Source: Rhodoblastus sp963713695 | GTDB lineage: Bacteria > Pseudomonadota > Alphaproteobacteria > Rhizobiales > Beijerinckiaceae | Reading direction: 5' to 3' | Assembly (NCBI GenBank): GCA_963713695.1 | Contig: CAVQMU010000002.1 | Coordinates: 186,001-250,000, forward strand | Length of the DNA stretch: 64,000 nt | Part shown: positions 34,498 through 43,555 of the stretch, in pieces | How positions within the stretch are numbered: the stretch's first letter is position 1 | Layout of the letters: every line of letters starts with the position of its first letter | Made by a program: the position numbers and the translations under genes | Notes under the pieces: generated by a model | Told to the model about the DNA's origin: nothing | The model's database searches: none | Seen by the model: the letters and a program-made list of their open reading frames with translations, nothing else

Positions 34498-35108
34498 AAC
34501 AAGCGACGCGACAAAAGACTCCCGTCCTCAAGGTGGCGATCGCGGCCTTTATCTTTAATCTTTCCGGCGCTAACGCCGGTTCCGACGTCAATCCGCAACA
34601 GGCTTCGCTCGGCCCTTGCGAGCGAGAAATGGCGCGCGCCGCCCAGGCCGAGAATATCCCGCTCGCTGTGCTTTATTCCGTCGGGCTGACGGAAACCGGC
34701 CAGCGTGGCCGGCTTCAGCCCTATGCGATGAACATCGACGGCGTTGCGGTGGCCTCGGCCAGCCTTCCCGCGGCCATGCAAGCCTTCGAGGCGGCGCGCA
34801 GACGGGGCGCGAAATTCATCGACATCGGCTGCATGCAGATCAACCATCGTTTCCACTCAGCGCATTTCCAGTCGCTTGAGGCCATGTTCGACGCCAATCG
34901 CAATGTCGCCTATGCCGCGCATTTCCTGAAGGAGCTAAGGGCGCGCGAGCCAAGCTGGACGCTGGCTGTCGCCCGCTACAACGCCGGACCCGACAATGAT
35001 TACGCGCAGAAGAAATATGTCTGCGCGGTCATCGGCAATATGGTGCGCAGCGGCTTCGGCGGCTGGACGGACGCCGCGCGAAAATTCTGCGCTCCTGGAG
35101 GCGCTTGA
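34494..35108 (+). CDS. Lytic transglycosylase (SLT domain), flagellar-associated
   Basis: Predicted periplasmic enzyme that opens peptidoglycan for rod passage, similar in role to SltF. The 204-residue protein has a signal peptide (VLKVAIAAFIFNLSGANA) and an SLT domain: the catalytic glutamate in LYSVGLTETGQRG, then FIDIGCMQINHRFH and LAVARYNAGPDNDY. ATG 34494 overlaps the fliK stop (ATGA); an in-frame upstream extension is antisense-like FliK tail and rejected. A hydrolase at the end of the motB-motC-fliK operon fits a role in assembly. Confidence 0.9.
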   Translation: MKQATRQKTPVLKVAIAAFIFNLSGANAGSDVNPQQASLGPCEREMARAAQAENIPLAVLYSVGLTETGQRGRLQPYAMNIDGVAVASASLPAAMQAFEAARRRGAKFIDIGCMQINHRFHSAHFQSLEAMFDANRNVAYAAHFLKELRAREPSWTLAVARYNAGPDNDYAQKKYVCAVIGNMVRSGFGGWTDAARKFCAPGGA

Positions 35109-35126
35109 GCTTTCGCAAATGCTGAA

Positions 35127-35585
35127 CTAGCGAACGAAATCGCCGTCCTTGATCGCCCGGTCGATGGCTGCGTTGACCTCGGCCATGAGTTTTTCGGCGC
35201 CAGGCCGGTCCATCGGGGCGACCCGGTCGGGATGCGCCGCGAGGGCGCAGCGACGGCGCAAACTTCTCAATTCGCCGAGGCTGCGGGCGGCGGCCAGTTC
35301 ACGAAGGATCTCCAGAATATCCAGGGGATGTTCCGCCTTTTTCGATTTCTCGCTCAGTTTTCCCGCCGGAGCGGCTGACGCCGCGCAAACACTTTCCGCA
35401 TAAAGGCTTTCGACGGCGTCGCCTTGGAAAAAGCATTCGCTGCTCGGCGTCGCGCTGGCGCCCGGCCAGAGCGCGGCGGCGCCGACAAAGGCGTTTCGCC
35501 GGTAAAGCAAATCGGAGTCTTCGAGATCGTCCAGCATGCGCTCGAACGGGCTTGTCCGTCCGGCGCGTTCCCCGCCAATGGCCAT
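35127..35585 (-). CDS. Small J-domain-like protein
   Basis: The 152-residue form ends in a J-domain-like helical hairpin: RSLRRRCALAAHPDRV contains the HPD tripeptide that activates DnaK, followed by AEKLMAEVNAAIDRAI. The N-terminal half (FERMLDDLEDSDLLYRRNAF) is unlike known proteins. It is convergent with the transglycosylase gene. Start choice is uncertain: ATG at 35585 has no good ribosome binding site, and the frame is open to a GTG at 35717. Interaction with DnaK is expected from the HPD motif, but the specific role is unknown. Confidence 0.65.
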   Translation of the reverse strand: MAIGGERAGRTSPFERMLDDLEDSDLLYRRNAFVGAAALWPGASATPSSECFFQGDAVESLYAESVCAASAAPAGKLSEKSKKAEHPLDILEILRELAAARSLGELRSLRRRCALAAHPDRVAPMDRPGAEKLMAEVNAAIDRAIKDGDFVR

Positions 35586-35975
35586 GATGCACAACTTATG
35601 GTCGTTATCGGTCACGAAGCGGCCTGACGAGCCGCCCGAAGACCTTGCATCCGAAAATGTCAACAAAACCAGAAGATACGCGGCCCTTCCGCCAGTCCGT
35701 TCGTGCCTATTTGGCACAGCGCATACTTCGTTAATGTTTAATTAACCATATTAGCACAACTTATGAGTGTATTCACCGCCTCGTAACGAAGACGGCCAAG
35801 CGCCGGATTTCAAGATCGAACGGGGATGACGGCTTGGTTCAAATGCAACCACTCAGAGTAATGCGTAACAAAACAATCTTTGGTTGAGTTTTCTTAAAAT
35901 GGCGATTTCTGCGCCGGACTTTGCCGGCAAAGCAGGACGCCATCCTGAAATGACTGACCGAATTGGGGGGATGTA
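35586..35975. promoter_or_regulatory. AT-rich divergent region upstream of ftcR
   Basis: This 390-bp spacer lies between the J-domain gene (minus) and ftcR (plus). From about 35720 to 35900 it is the most AT-rich non-rRNA stretch of the motility region, with a full CtrA-type box at 35731-35745 and gggggg before the ftcR start. The left part may be coding if the J-domain protein starts at 35717. Confidence 0.5.
35731..35746. promoter_or_regulatory. CtrA-type binding box TTAA-N7-TTAAC
   Basis: TTAA at 35731-35734, seven bases (tgtttaa), then TTAA at 35742-35745 followed by C, an exact match to the CtrA consensus TTAA-N7-TTAAC. It lies 230 bases before the ftcR start. Binding is inferred; ctrA itself is encoded in this window. 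Confidence 0.65.
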
Positions 35976-36647
35976 ATGTTTGTCATCGTCGATGACCGCG
36001 AAATCGTCAAGACCGGCTACGCTTCGAGCTTTGACCGGGAAGGCGTCGCCTCGACCGGCTTGCGTCCCGATGAATTCGAGGAATGGGTCGCAGGCGTCGG
36101 CAAGCCCGATCTCCAGGCGATCGAAGCTTTTCTCATCGGCGATTGCAGCAAGCGCGAAGCCTTTCCGAAAATGATCCGCGAACGCTGTCATGTGCCGGTG
36201 ATCGCGCTCAACAATTCCATGTCGCTCGAACAGACGCTGGAGCTTTTCGCCGCCGGAGTCGACGACGTCGTCCGCAAGCCGGTGCATGTGCGCGAGATCA
36301 TGGCCCGCGTCGGGGCGATCCGCCGCCGCAAGGAACCATTGGCTGAATACAAGGTGGTCGGCGAAATGCGCGTCTATTTCGACGGGCGCGACCCTGAAGT
36401 GAAAGGCGCCGCGCTGCCGCTGCCGCGCCGAGAACGCCGGATCCTCGAATATTTGGTGGTTAATCAGTCAAAGCGCGTCACAAAGGCGCAGATTTTCAAC
36501 GCCATCTACGGCCTGTTCGACGAGGAAGTCGAGGAGGACGTGGTCGAGAGCCACATCAGCAAGCTGCGCAAGAAATTGCGCCATCGCCTCGGCTACGATC
36601 CCATCAATTCAAAGCGTTATCTTGGCTACTGCCTGACGCTGAACTGA
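35976..36647 (+). CDS. ftcR: Flagellar transcriptional regulator FtcR/Rem (OmpR-type)
   Basis: DNA-binding regulator that activates flagellar genes in Rhizobiales (Rem in Sinorhizobium, FtcR in Brucella). The 223-residue protein starts MFVIVDDREIVKTGYASSFD, the conserved opening of this family, with an atypical receiver-like domain lacking the usual phosphoacceptor (that position reads DLQAIEAFLIGDC). The C-terminal winged helix is ALPLPRRERRILEYLVVNQS and VVESHISKLRKKLRHRLGYD. It is preceded by a GGGGGGATGTA leader and by a CtrA-type box, and ended by a terminator. Confidence 0.94.
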   Translation: MFVIVDDREIVKTGYASSFDREGVASTGLRPDEFEEWVAGVGKPDLQAIEAFLIGDCSKREAFPKMIRERCHVPVIALNNSMSLEQTLELFAAGVDDVVRKPVHVREIMARVGAIRRRKEPLAEYKVVGEMRVYFDGRDPEVKGAALPLPRRERRILEYLVVNQSKRVTKAQIFNAIYGLFDEEVEEDVVESHISKLRKKLRHRLGYDPINSKRYLGYCLTLN

Positions 36648-36668
36648 AATTCTCCTGTTCCTGCGACT

Positions 36669-36701
36669 GGGCGGACGTGGCGATCGCGTCCGCCCTTTTT
36701 C
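36669..36701 (+). terminator. Rho-independent terminator of ftcR
   Basis: GGGCGGACG (36669-36677) pairs with CGTCCGCCC (36687-36695), nine base pairs, followed by TTTTT at 36696-36700. It is 22 bases after the ftcR stop. Confidence 0.9.
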
Positions 36702-36749
36702 CTGTTGCGCCTTGGCCTGAGCGCGGCGCGCCTTGCACAATCGCGTGGA

Positions 36750-37202
36750 TCAATCCCGCATGGCGTAAAATTTGCCGCGTAGCGCGGCGATCTGCCGCGG
36801 CGTGGCGTTGACCGGACCGCCGGGATCAATATGGGCGCCGACGATAGCCTGCCGGCGCCATGCGACGCGCGCCGCGAAGACAAGCTCCGCCTCGTCGTCG
36901 AAGAGATGGAAGAACTCCGGCATCGGGCAGTCGCGCGCCAGCCGCAAGCGCAAGCCGCCGCTGGAGCGATCAAGAATGGTGGCGTCGATCAGGAAGCGAT
37001 TGCCGCGATCGAAAATCTTGCCGGAACGCAGGCGGGTTCGTCGCCGCTGGTCGCGCCGCTTCTCGCTGGGCGACGCAGTGGGCGAGGGGAGCACGCTGTA
37101 GGTGACGGCGTCTGCACCCCCGCGTCCGCGCCAGAGTTTCTCCAGGGACGATGGTTTCAGGCCATATGCCTGTTTCAATGCCGTGAGTTCACGCTCGGCC
37201 AT
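36750..37202 (-). CDS. PilZ-domain protein (probable c-di-GMP receptor)
   Basis: The 150-residue protein has a PilZ domain in its C-terminal half: the arginine motif RRDQRRRTRLRSGKIFDRGN and the DxSxxG motif in ILDRSSGGLRLRL, both needed for cyclic di-GMP binding in the family. The N-terminal 45 residues form a helical region (ELTALKQAYGLKPSSLEKLW). ATG 37202 has GGAGAG six bases upstream. Location in the motility cluster suggests flagellar control by c-di-GMP, as with YcgR-type proteins, but it lacks the YcgR-N domain. The next minus-strand gene upstream is not closely coupled. Confidence 0.88.
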   Translation of the reverse strand: MAERELTALKQAYGLKPSSLEKLWRGRGGADAVTYSVLPSPTASPSEKRRDQRRRTRLRSGKIFDRGNRFLIDATILDRSSGGLRLRLARDCPMPEFFHLFDDEAELVFAARVAWRRQAIVGAHIDPGGPVNATPRQIAALRGKFYAMRD

Positions 37203-37237
37203 GCCGGTCTCTCCGTCGCAATATTGCAAACTCCGAT

Positions 37238-37555
37238 TCAGGCTTTCGTGGACTGTCGGCGCAGGGCGGCGATGGCGCTGCGGATTAAGTCCTTTTGCCT
37301 GTCGTCGGCTTTTTCGCCGATCCGGTCCTCCGCGATTTCATCCAGCGTCTTCAGTTTGGCGACGGCGTCGGCGAAGGAGAGGCTCGGCTTCTCCGCAATC
37401 GAGCGCTTCAACTGGTCGATGAGGTCGCAAGCCGAACGGCGCGCCGCCTCTGGCAGTCGGCCCCTGGCCACGATTTTCATTTCCAGCATTTGCAGGCGCA
37501 GCACGGCGGGACTGTCGGTATGGGCGACATAGGCGCTTGAACGGGTTGCGATCAT
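37238..37555 (-). CDS. Small hypothetical protein
   Basis: Unknown function. The 105-residue form (MIATRSSAYVAHTDSPAVLR) is helical and basic with no membrane segment; its C-terminal two thirds (ACDLIDQLKRSIAEKPSLSF, AKLKTLDEIAEDRIGEK) look like a folded helical bundle. It ends 35 bases before the PilZ start on the same strand, which suggests co-transcription. Start is uncertain: the frame remains open to 38086, and METGG at 37609 is an alternative. Found with other small hypotheticals in the late motility cluster. Confidence 0.65.
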   Translation of the reverse strand: MIATRSSAYVAHTDSPAVLRLQMLEMKIVARGRLPEAARRSACDLIDQLKRSIAEKPSLSFADAVAKLKTLDEIAEDRIGEKADDRQKDLIRSAIAALRRQSTKA

Positions 37556-37735
37556 TTTCGTCGACTTGCCTCGCGCTTTGCTGTGGCGGAACGGGCCGCC
37601 CGTTTCCATCGCACAGGATTGAACGCCATCATCCTTTTGTGAAACTTGCGGGGCGGGGCGGGGCCGAGGCGCCTGGAAATCCAGCTTCGCGCCAGCCCGC
37701 TGTCGGATGATCCGTAAATTGAACGGAGAAATTCG

Positions 37736-38098
37736 ATGGCGCACGACATTCTGAATTCCATGCGCGCACTGCGCGAAGACATGCGCCAGCGCTTGATGCA
37801 GGCTCCCGAATATCGCGCCCTGGAGGCGCTTGACCGGTCGATTGAAGAAATCTGCGACATCCTGCGCAACACGCTCGCGGTCGACGCCCCTCAAGCTTTC
37901 GTTTCGTCTGTCCCTGAAGCTGAAACTGTGGCGCCGCAGGCGCGGGTCGCCCTCTCCATGGCTGCGCAGGCGCCCCAGCCGCAGCGTCAGGGCGCGATCG
38001 CCACAGCTTTCGCCGAATCGCTCGCCGCACGGCTCGATCAGCGCGGCGGTCATCGCCCTGGCGCCAATCAGACGCCCCCGACCCATCGCGGAGGTTGA
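37736..38098 (+). CDS. Small hypothetical protein
   Basis: Unknown 120-residue protein. The first 45 residues are strongly helical (AHDILNSMRALREDMRQRLM, EYRALEALDRSIEEICDILR), while the rest is Ala/Gln/Pro-rich and probably disordered. GGAGAAA lies upstream of the ATG. The pattern of a short helical module with alanine-rich tail is also seen in the next gene. It lies in the same direction as DUF1217 and the TPR protein. Confidence 0.7.
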   Translation: MAHDILNSMRALREDMRQRLMQAPEYRALEALDRSIEEICDILRNTLAVDAPQAFVSSVPEAETVAPQARVALSMAAQAPQPQRQGAIATAFAESLAARLDQRGGHRPGANQTPPTHRGG

Positions 38099-38173
38099 TT
38101 TGTTCGAAATTACACGTGGAAGTTGATCCGATATTAACCCGGCCAGACGATGCTGCCGTCACTGCAAGAGTAG

Positions 38174-38398
38174 ATGACGGAAACTTCGATGGACAATCTC
38201 ATCCGCCGCCTGGAGGCGCTTCACCGCCAGTTGCGCGCCGCGCCGGGCGAGGCTGGCTACGATCCGCGCATCGTGGAGGCCATCGCCAATTGTCTGCGCG
38301 ATCTGCACGCCATCGCCGCCCAATCGACCGAAGCATCTGCCGATCCGCGTCTGCGGCTCGTCGAGAGCGGCTTCGCCTTGCATCAGGTCCTGCATTGA
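38174..38398 (+). CDS. Small hypothetical protein
   Basis: Unknown 74-residue helical protein (MDNLIRRLEALHRQLRAAPG, IVEAIANCLRDLHAIAAQST). An alternative start is the ATG at 38189, with GGA seven bases upstream, giving a 69-residue product. LRDLHAIA and the short length recall small adaptor proteins, but no family was recognised. Belongs to a plus-strand run of small genes in the distal motility cluster. Confidence 0.65.
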   Translation: MTETSMDNLIRRLEALHRQLRAAPGEAGYDPRIVEAIANCLRDLHAIAAQSTEASADPRLRLVESGFALHQVLH

Positions 38399-38487
38399 TG
38401 ATCAGTTTCACGCAAGTCGTCGCCGGCAGGATGAACGGCGCTCCGTGAGGGGGCCAGGAAAATAAGGCGCTCGGGAAGGGAACGGCG

Positions 38488-39288
38488 ATGAGCACATTCA
38501 CCACCTATATGGGCATCGCCAATAATCTGACCCGTTACCAGACGATGACCGCGTCGGATCCGACGGTCGCGCAGGCGACGCAATATTTCCAGGCCAATAT
38601 CGGCAGCGTCAAGACTCCGGCCGAACTGGTCAATAATCCGCGCCTGTTCAACTACGCGATGACAGCCTTCGGGCTCGGTGACATGACCTACGCCAAGAGC
38701 CTGATCCAGAAGGTGCTGGAGCAGGGAACGAGCAGTTCGTCGGCACTCGCAAACACGCTCGACAATCCGAACATCCTGGCTTTTGCCAATGCCTTCAATT
38801 TCAAGCTCTATGGAACCTCCACAACTCAAACCACGGCTGCTAGCAGCGACGTGACCAGCAAATATGTCATGCAGACGCTGGAGACCAATGAAGGCGCTCA
38901 GAACCCCGGCGTGCAACTCGCGCTCTATTTCCAGCAGAATGCATCGAAGATCACAAACGGCTATAGCGTGCTCGCGGATTCGAACCTGCTGACCGTGGTG
39001 CAGACGACATTGGGAATCTCTCCCGATACGTCGATGGAGAATATCGACCAGCAGGCAAGCCAGCTCAATAAGCTCCTGACTTATTCCGATTTTCAGAATC
39101 CGACGAAGGTTCAGAATTTCCTCGAGCGCTTTACGGCGCAATACGATCTGACCAATTCGAGTTCTTCGAGCTCCAGTTCTGCGGCGTCGACCATTGTGAG
39201 CCCGCTGCTCACGAGCGCCAGCTCATCGTCTGGGTTCAGTACCGATCTCCTGATGAGCCTGCAGAATTTACAGCTCGGTGGCGCCTGA
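38488..39288 (+). CDS. DUF1217 flagellar-associated protein
   Basis: The 266-residue protein matches DUF1217 proteins of Rhizobiales flagellar clusters by eye. It has no signal peptide and is rich in Asn, Gln, Ser and Thr with repeated helical units (DPTVAQATQYFQANIGSVKT, RLFNYAMTAFGLGDMTYAKS, VQNFLERFTAQYDL), resembling secreted axial proteins. A serine-rich linker (SSSSSSSSAAST) precedes the C-terminal helix ending LQNLQLGGA. GGGAAGGGAA precedes the ATG. Function in the literature is not defined to my knowledge; export by the flagellar apparatus is an inference from composition and context. Confidence 0.85.
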   Translation: MSTFTTYMGIANNLTRYQTMTASDPTVAQATQYFQANIGSVKTPAELVNNPRLFNYAMTAFGLGDMTYAKSLIQKVLEQGTSSSSALANTLDNPNILAFANAFNFKLYGTSTTQTTAASSDVTSKYVMQTLETNEGAQNPGVQLALYFQQNASKITNGYSVLADSNLLTVVQTTLGISPDTSMENIDQQASQLNKLLTYSDFQNPTKVQNFLERFTAQYDLTNSSSSSSSSAASTIVSPLLTSASSSSGFSTDLLMSLQNLQLGGA

Positions 39289-39332
39289 TCGCCATCGGAC
39301 GTCGTTCCCCTACCGAAGAAAAAGGCGCGGGC

Positions 39333-40934
39333 ATGAAGCCGCAGCTCAAATGCAGATCCGCGCCCTTAATCCCTGAGGACGCAGACGCGCTTTATGCGCG
39401 CGGCGTCGCGGAGCAGGCGGCTGGACGCCTCGACGTCGCCATCGGCCTGATCGACGCTGCTCTCAAGCTCAAGCCAGAACACCCGGAGGCGCTCTGCTCC
39501 GGCGGATTTATCCTGCAAAGCGGCGGCCACGCGGCTGGGGCGCTGGCCTTTTACGATCGCGCCCTGCAGTTCAGGCCCGATTACGCGGTTGCGTGGTTCA
39601 ATCGCGGCGGGTTGCTGCTTGCGCACGGCAATGCGGAAGCAGCTCTGCAGAGCCTTGAGCGCGCCTGCGCCTTGCAGCCGGACCATTCCGGCGCCCATTG
39701 CAACCGCGGAGCCGCGCTCTTTGCGCTGGGCAGGCTGCAGGAGGCAGCCGACGCGTATCGCGAGGCGCTAAGATACAAGAACGATCTGCCCGAAGCTGAA
39801 CTCAATCTGGGCAATGCGCTGCTGCGGCTCGGCAGGTATCAAGCGGCGCGCGAAGCCTATCTGCGCGCCATCGCCCTTCGCAAGGATTATGCGCTCGCCT
39901 TCGCCGGACTCGGCATCGTCCAGAAGGAAATGGGCCATTTTCCTGAAGCCATGCGCGCTTTCGACCTTGCCTTGAAGATCGATCCCCTCTCGGAAGAGGC
40001 GCTCAGCAACCGGGGCTGCCTGCAATTGCAGCTGGGCGATTTCGCCGAGGGCTGGGAAGGCTACGAATATCGCTGGTCTCAAGGACAGCGGCCTGTTCCT
40101 GCCTCGCCGGCGCGGTTCGACCTTGATGATCCCGGTCTCGCGGGGCAGAAAATCCTGGTGGTGAACGACCATGGGCTGGGCGACACGATCCAGTTCTTCC
40201 GCTATGTCGTGCTCCTGGCGCAGGCGGGAGCCTGCGTCACTTTCGCGGGGCCCCAAAAAATGCGGCGCCTGCTCGCTTCGTCGGGAGTTGCCATCAACTG
40301 GCGCGAAGAATGCGACCTTTCCGGCGAATTCGACGCCATGCTGGCGATTTCCAGCCTCCCGCGCGCCTGCGGGACACGCGTCGAGACGGTTCCCTCCTTC
40401 GCCTCCTATCTCTCCGCGGAGCCGGAGCGCATGGCCTTCTGGCGCGATCGGATCGTGGGCCCAGGACCGAAAGTCGGCCTGGTTTGGCGAGGCAATATCG
40501 ATTTCCGAGTCGATCCGCGCCGCTCAATTCCACCGCAGGCGCTGTCGCCGCTGACCGAATTCTCGACCGCGCAGCTGATCAGTTTGCAAAAGGGCGCCGA
40601 CCCGTCCGAAATGCCGCCCGCGTTGGCCGCACGGCTGACGGATTTCGGCGAAACCTTTGATGGCGGCCCCGACGCCTTCATCGACACTGCCGCGCTGATG
40701 GCCAATCTCGACCTCGTCGTCACCTGCGACACCTCTATCGCCCACCTGGCCGGCGCGCTTGGGCGCCCGGTCTGGGTCGCCTTGCGGCATGTATCCGAGT
40801 GGCGCTGGATGTGCGACCGGTCGGATTCCCCCTGGTATCCGAGCATGCGCTTGTTCCGCTGCCGGGAAGGCGAAGATTGGACCTCGCTCTTTGGCGAGAT
40901 CGCGTCGGAACTTCGTCAAAAATTTCAGAGCTGA
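39333..40934 (+). CDS. TPR protein with C-terminal GT9-like glycosyltransferase domain
   Basis: The 533-residue protein has about six tetratricopeptide repeats in residues 15-250 (WFNRGGLLLAHGNAEAALQS, ELNLGNALLRLGRYQAAREA) and a C-terminal domain resembling heptosyltransferase-type GT-B enzymes: KILVVNDHGLGDTIQFFRYV, VGLVWRGNIDFRVDPRRSIP and LDLVVTCDTSIAHLAGALGR. Such TPR-glycosyltransferase fusions occur near flagellin or glycan genes in alphaproteobacteria. It starts 44 bases after the DUF1217 gene and closes the motility cluster, so it may modify a flagellar or surface protein. Substrate unknown. Confidence 0.85.
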   Translation: MKPQLKCRSAPLIPEDADALYARGVAEQAAGRLDVAIGLIDAALKLKPEHPEALCSGGFILQSGGHAAGALAFYDRALQFRPDYAVAWFNRGGLLLAHGNAEAALQSLERACALQPDHSGAHCNRGAALFALGRLQEAADAYREALRYKNDLPEAELNLGNALLRLGRYQAAREAYLRAIALRKDYALAFAGLGIVQKEMGHFPEAMRAFDLALKIDPLSEEALSNRGCLQLQLGDFAEGWEGYEYRWSQGQRPVPASPARFDLDDPGLAGQKILVVNDHGLGDTIQFFRYVVLLAQAGACVTFAGPQKMRRLLASSGVAINWREECDLSGEFDAMLAISSLPRACGTRVETVPSFASYLSAEPERMAFWRDRIVGPGPKVGLVWRGNIDFRVDPRRSIPPQALSPLTEFSTAQLISLQKGADPSEMPPALAARLTDFGETFDGGPDAFIDTAALMANLDLVVTCDTSIAHLAGALGRPVWVALRHVSEWRWMCDRSDSPWYPSMRLFRCREGEDWTSLFGEIASELRQKFQS

Positions 40935-41137
40935 AGCAAGGGCGCCCCTTCTGTGCCGAATGAATCATCGCGGGCGTTTCCAATGCAGTCCGATGTGACG
41001 GTCGTATGAATCTGGTCCTTGTGGACAAAACAGGCTGCTCGAACGTATCACATTGAAATAACGCATTAATTTTCAACGCGCCGGCAGGCCGCCTATGCTC
41101 CGGCGTCGCGGTTTCCACGTTTTTTTTAAAAACCGGC

Positions 41138-41166
41138 TTGACGTTTGCTGCAGTGCGGGCCTATAC
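41138..41166 (+). promoter_or_regulatory. Sigma-70-type promoter of the rRNA operon
   Basis: TTGACG at 41138-41143 and CTATAC at 41161-41166 are separated by exactly 17 bases. An AT-rich block (tttttttaaaaacc, 41121-41134) immediately upstream could act as an UP element. Predicted transcription start is about 400 bases upstream of mature 16S. Confidence 0.8.
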
Positions 41167-41323
41167 ACCGGCCATCGACGGCGTCGCCGCGGACTGAGCG
41201 GCGATTGCTGACGCGTCTCCATTTGAGCCTTGAGGGTTCTGCTGGCTGAGAGGCCGGGGTGGTTTCGCTGTCGCTAATTTTGGGTGTTGCGTTTCGGCGC
41301 TGATGCTTTAGATTATGCGGCCC

Positions 41324-41335
41324 TGCTGTTTGACA
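41324..41335 (+). promoter_or_regulatory. boxA-like antitermination site in rRNA leader
   Basis: TGCTGTTTGACA resembles the boxA consensus TGCTCTTTAACA at 10 of 12 positions. It lies between promoter and 16S, where Nus-dependent antitermination elements are found in rRNA leaders. Confidence 0.6.
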
Positions 41336-41570
41336 ATTGCATCGGAAGAAAGAGAAACGTGGACGGCGGAAGTCCCTGCGGATCTACAGGACGCAAGTTT
41401 TGTAGGTCGTCGTGAGGAAAAATATCCGACGGTCACGTATTTTCAAGTTCATCGCGATCTTTACCTGTGAAGGTTGGATCGGGTGTGCTTGGAACTCGTC
41501 GACAATGTGTGTCCGTGCAAGCGGGCGCACATGTTTTATGACAGTGACTAGTCGGGACAATTTCTCATAC

Positions 41571-43064
<1,494 letters not shown>

Positions 43065-43123
43065 GTTTCTCCAGAAAGATCAGGCTTTCGAGCTTGCTCG
43101 ATCTATTGAAACGCTTAGATCAC

Positions 43124-43142
43124 GCCGGTCTGTCGGACCGGC
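43124..43142. repeat. Short palindrome in 16S-23S spacer
   Basis: GCCGGTC (43124-43130) pairs with GACCGGC (43136-43142) around loop tgtcg. It is one of four short hairpins spread through the spacer; it could guide rRNA processing. Confidence 0.6.
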
Positions 43143-43211
43143 ATCATGGCGGGATGACCGCCGTCTTCGTCTCTCTTTCTTCCCCTTTAAGGACGAGCCT
43201 TATTTGTTTGT

Positions 43212-43265
43212 CCCCTCGCGTCAGCTCGGCGTCGCGTTCGCTCCTAGCAAAACCTTCGGTTTTGC
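43212..43265 (+). repeat. Repeated 39-bp segment plus hairpin in 16S-23S spacer
   Basis: Positions 43212-43250 (from cccctcgcgtcagctcggcg to ctcctagcaa) recur in inverted orientation inside the 23S gene at 44158-44196 with one mismatch in 39. In both places the copy runs directly into a hairpin that starts GCAA and ends TTGC; here GCAAAACC-ttc-GGTTTTGC (43247-43265). It is upstream of tRNA-Ile. Confidence 0.92.
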
Positions 43266-43306
43266 CTGGCGCAAACCGGCTGGCTTTCGGAAGGGCGTTC
43301 AAGCTC

Positions 43307-43383
43307 GGGCTTGTAGCTCAGTTGGTTAGAGCGCGCGCTTGATAAGCGTGAGGTCGGAGGTTCAAGTCCTCCCAGGCCCACCA
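43307..43383 (+). tRNA. tRNA-Ile (GAT)
   Basis: A 77-base tRNA with acceptor GGGCTTG/CAGGCCC, anticodon GAT at 43341-43343, T-loop GTTCAAGTC, and encoded CCA at 43381-43383. Located in the rRNA spacer, as usual in rrn operons. Confidence 0.97.
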
Positions 43384-43422
43384 TGTTTACAAAGCGTCGC
43401 CGCCATCTGGAAAGGCGCTTTC

Positions 43423-43445
43423 GGTCATTCGCTTTGCGAATGACC
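43423..43445. repeat. Perfect 10-bp palindrome in spacer
   Basis: GGTCATTCGC (43423-43432), loop ttt, GCGAATGACC (43436-43445). Lies between tRNA-Ile and tRNA-Ala. Confidence 0.75.
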
Positions 43446-43458
43446 TGTCGCGCCGCCC

Positions 43459-43477
43459 GCGAATGCTTTGCATTCGC
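43459..43477. repeat. Short palindrome just before tRNA-Ala
   Basis: GCGAATGC (43459-43466), loop ttt, GCATTCGC (43470-43477), ending two bases before tRNA-Ala. Same loop and related stem sequence as the neighbouring palindrome. Confidence 0.75.
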
Positions 43478-43479
43478 TT

Positions 43480-43555
43480 GGGGCCATAGCTCAGTTGGGA
43501 GAGCGCGTGCTTTGCAAGCATGAGGTCGTCGGTTCGATCCCGTCTGGCTCCACCA
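43480..43555 (+). tRNA. tRNA-Ala (TGC)
   Basis: A 76-base tRNA with acceptor GGGGCCA/TGGCTCC, anticodon TGC at 43513-43515 in loop TTTGCAA, and encoded CCA at 43553-43555. Second spacer tRNA of the operon. Confidence 0.97.

Larger units (their letters stand above)
40935..41570 (+). promoter_or_regulatory. Upstream control region of the rRNA operon
   Basis: This 636-bp non-coding stretch runs from the end of the TPR gene to the 16S start. The right part contains the rrn promoter (41138-41166) and a boxA-like site (41324-41335). Translated frames in it are short and lack ribosome binding sites. The remaining 40935-41100 and 41345-41560 regions show nothing else that I can name. Confidence 0.6.

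Noticed and set aside
37238..38086. 282-codon version of the small minus-strand hypothetical
   Set aside because: The extension is antisense to the 120-residue plus-strand gene with a good ribosome binding site, and its sequence is Arg/Gly-rich shadow material.
40935..41137. Small gene upstream of the rRNA promoter
   Set aside because: Only short frames with no ribosome binding site and no conserved content; the region is better explained as intergenic.
43124..43477. CRISPR-like repeat array in the spacer
   Set aside because: The palindromes are few, differ in sequence and have no regular spacing or unique spacers.
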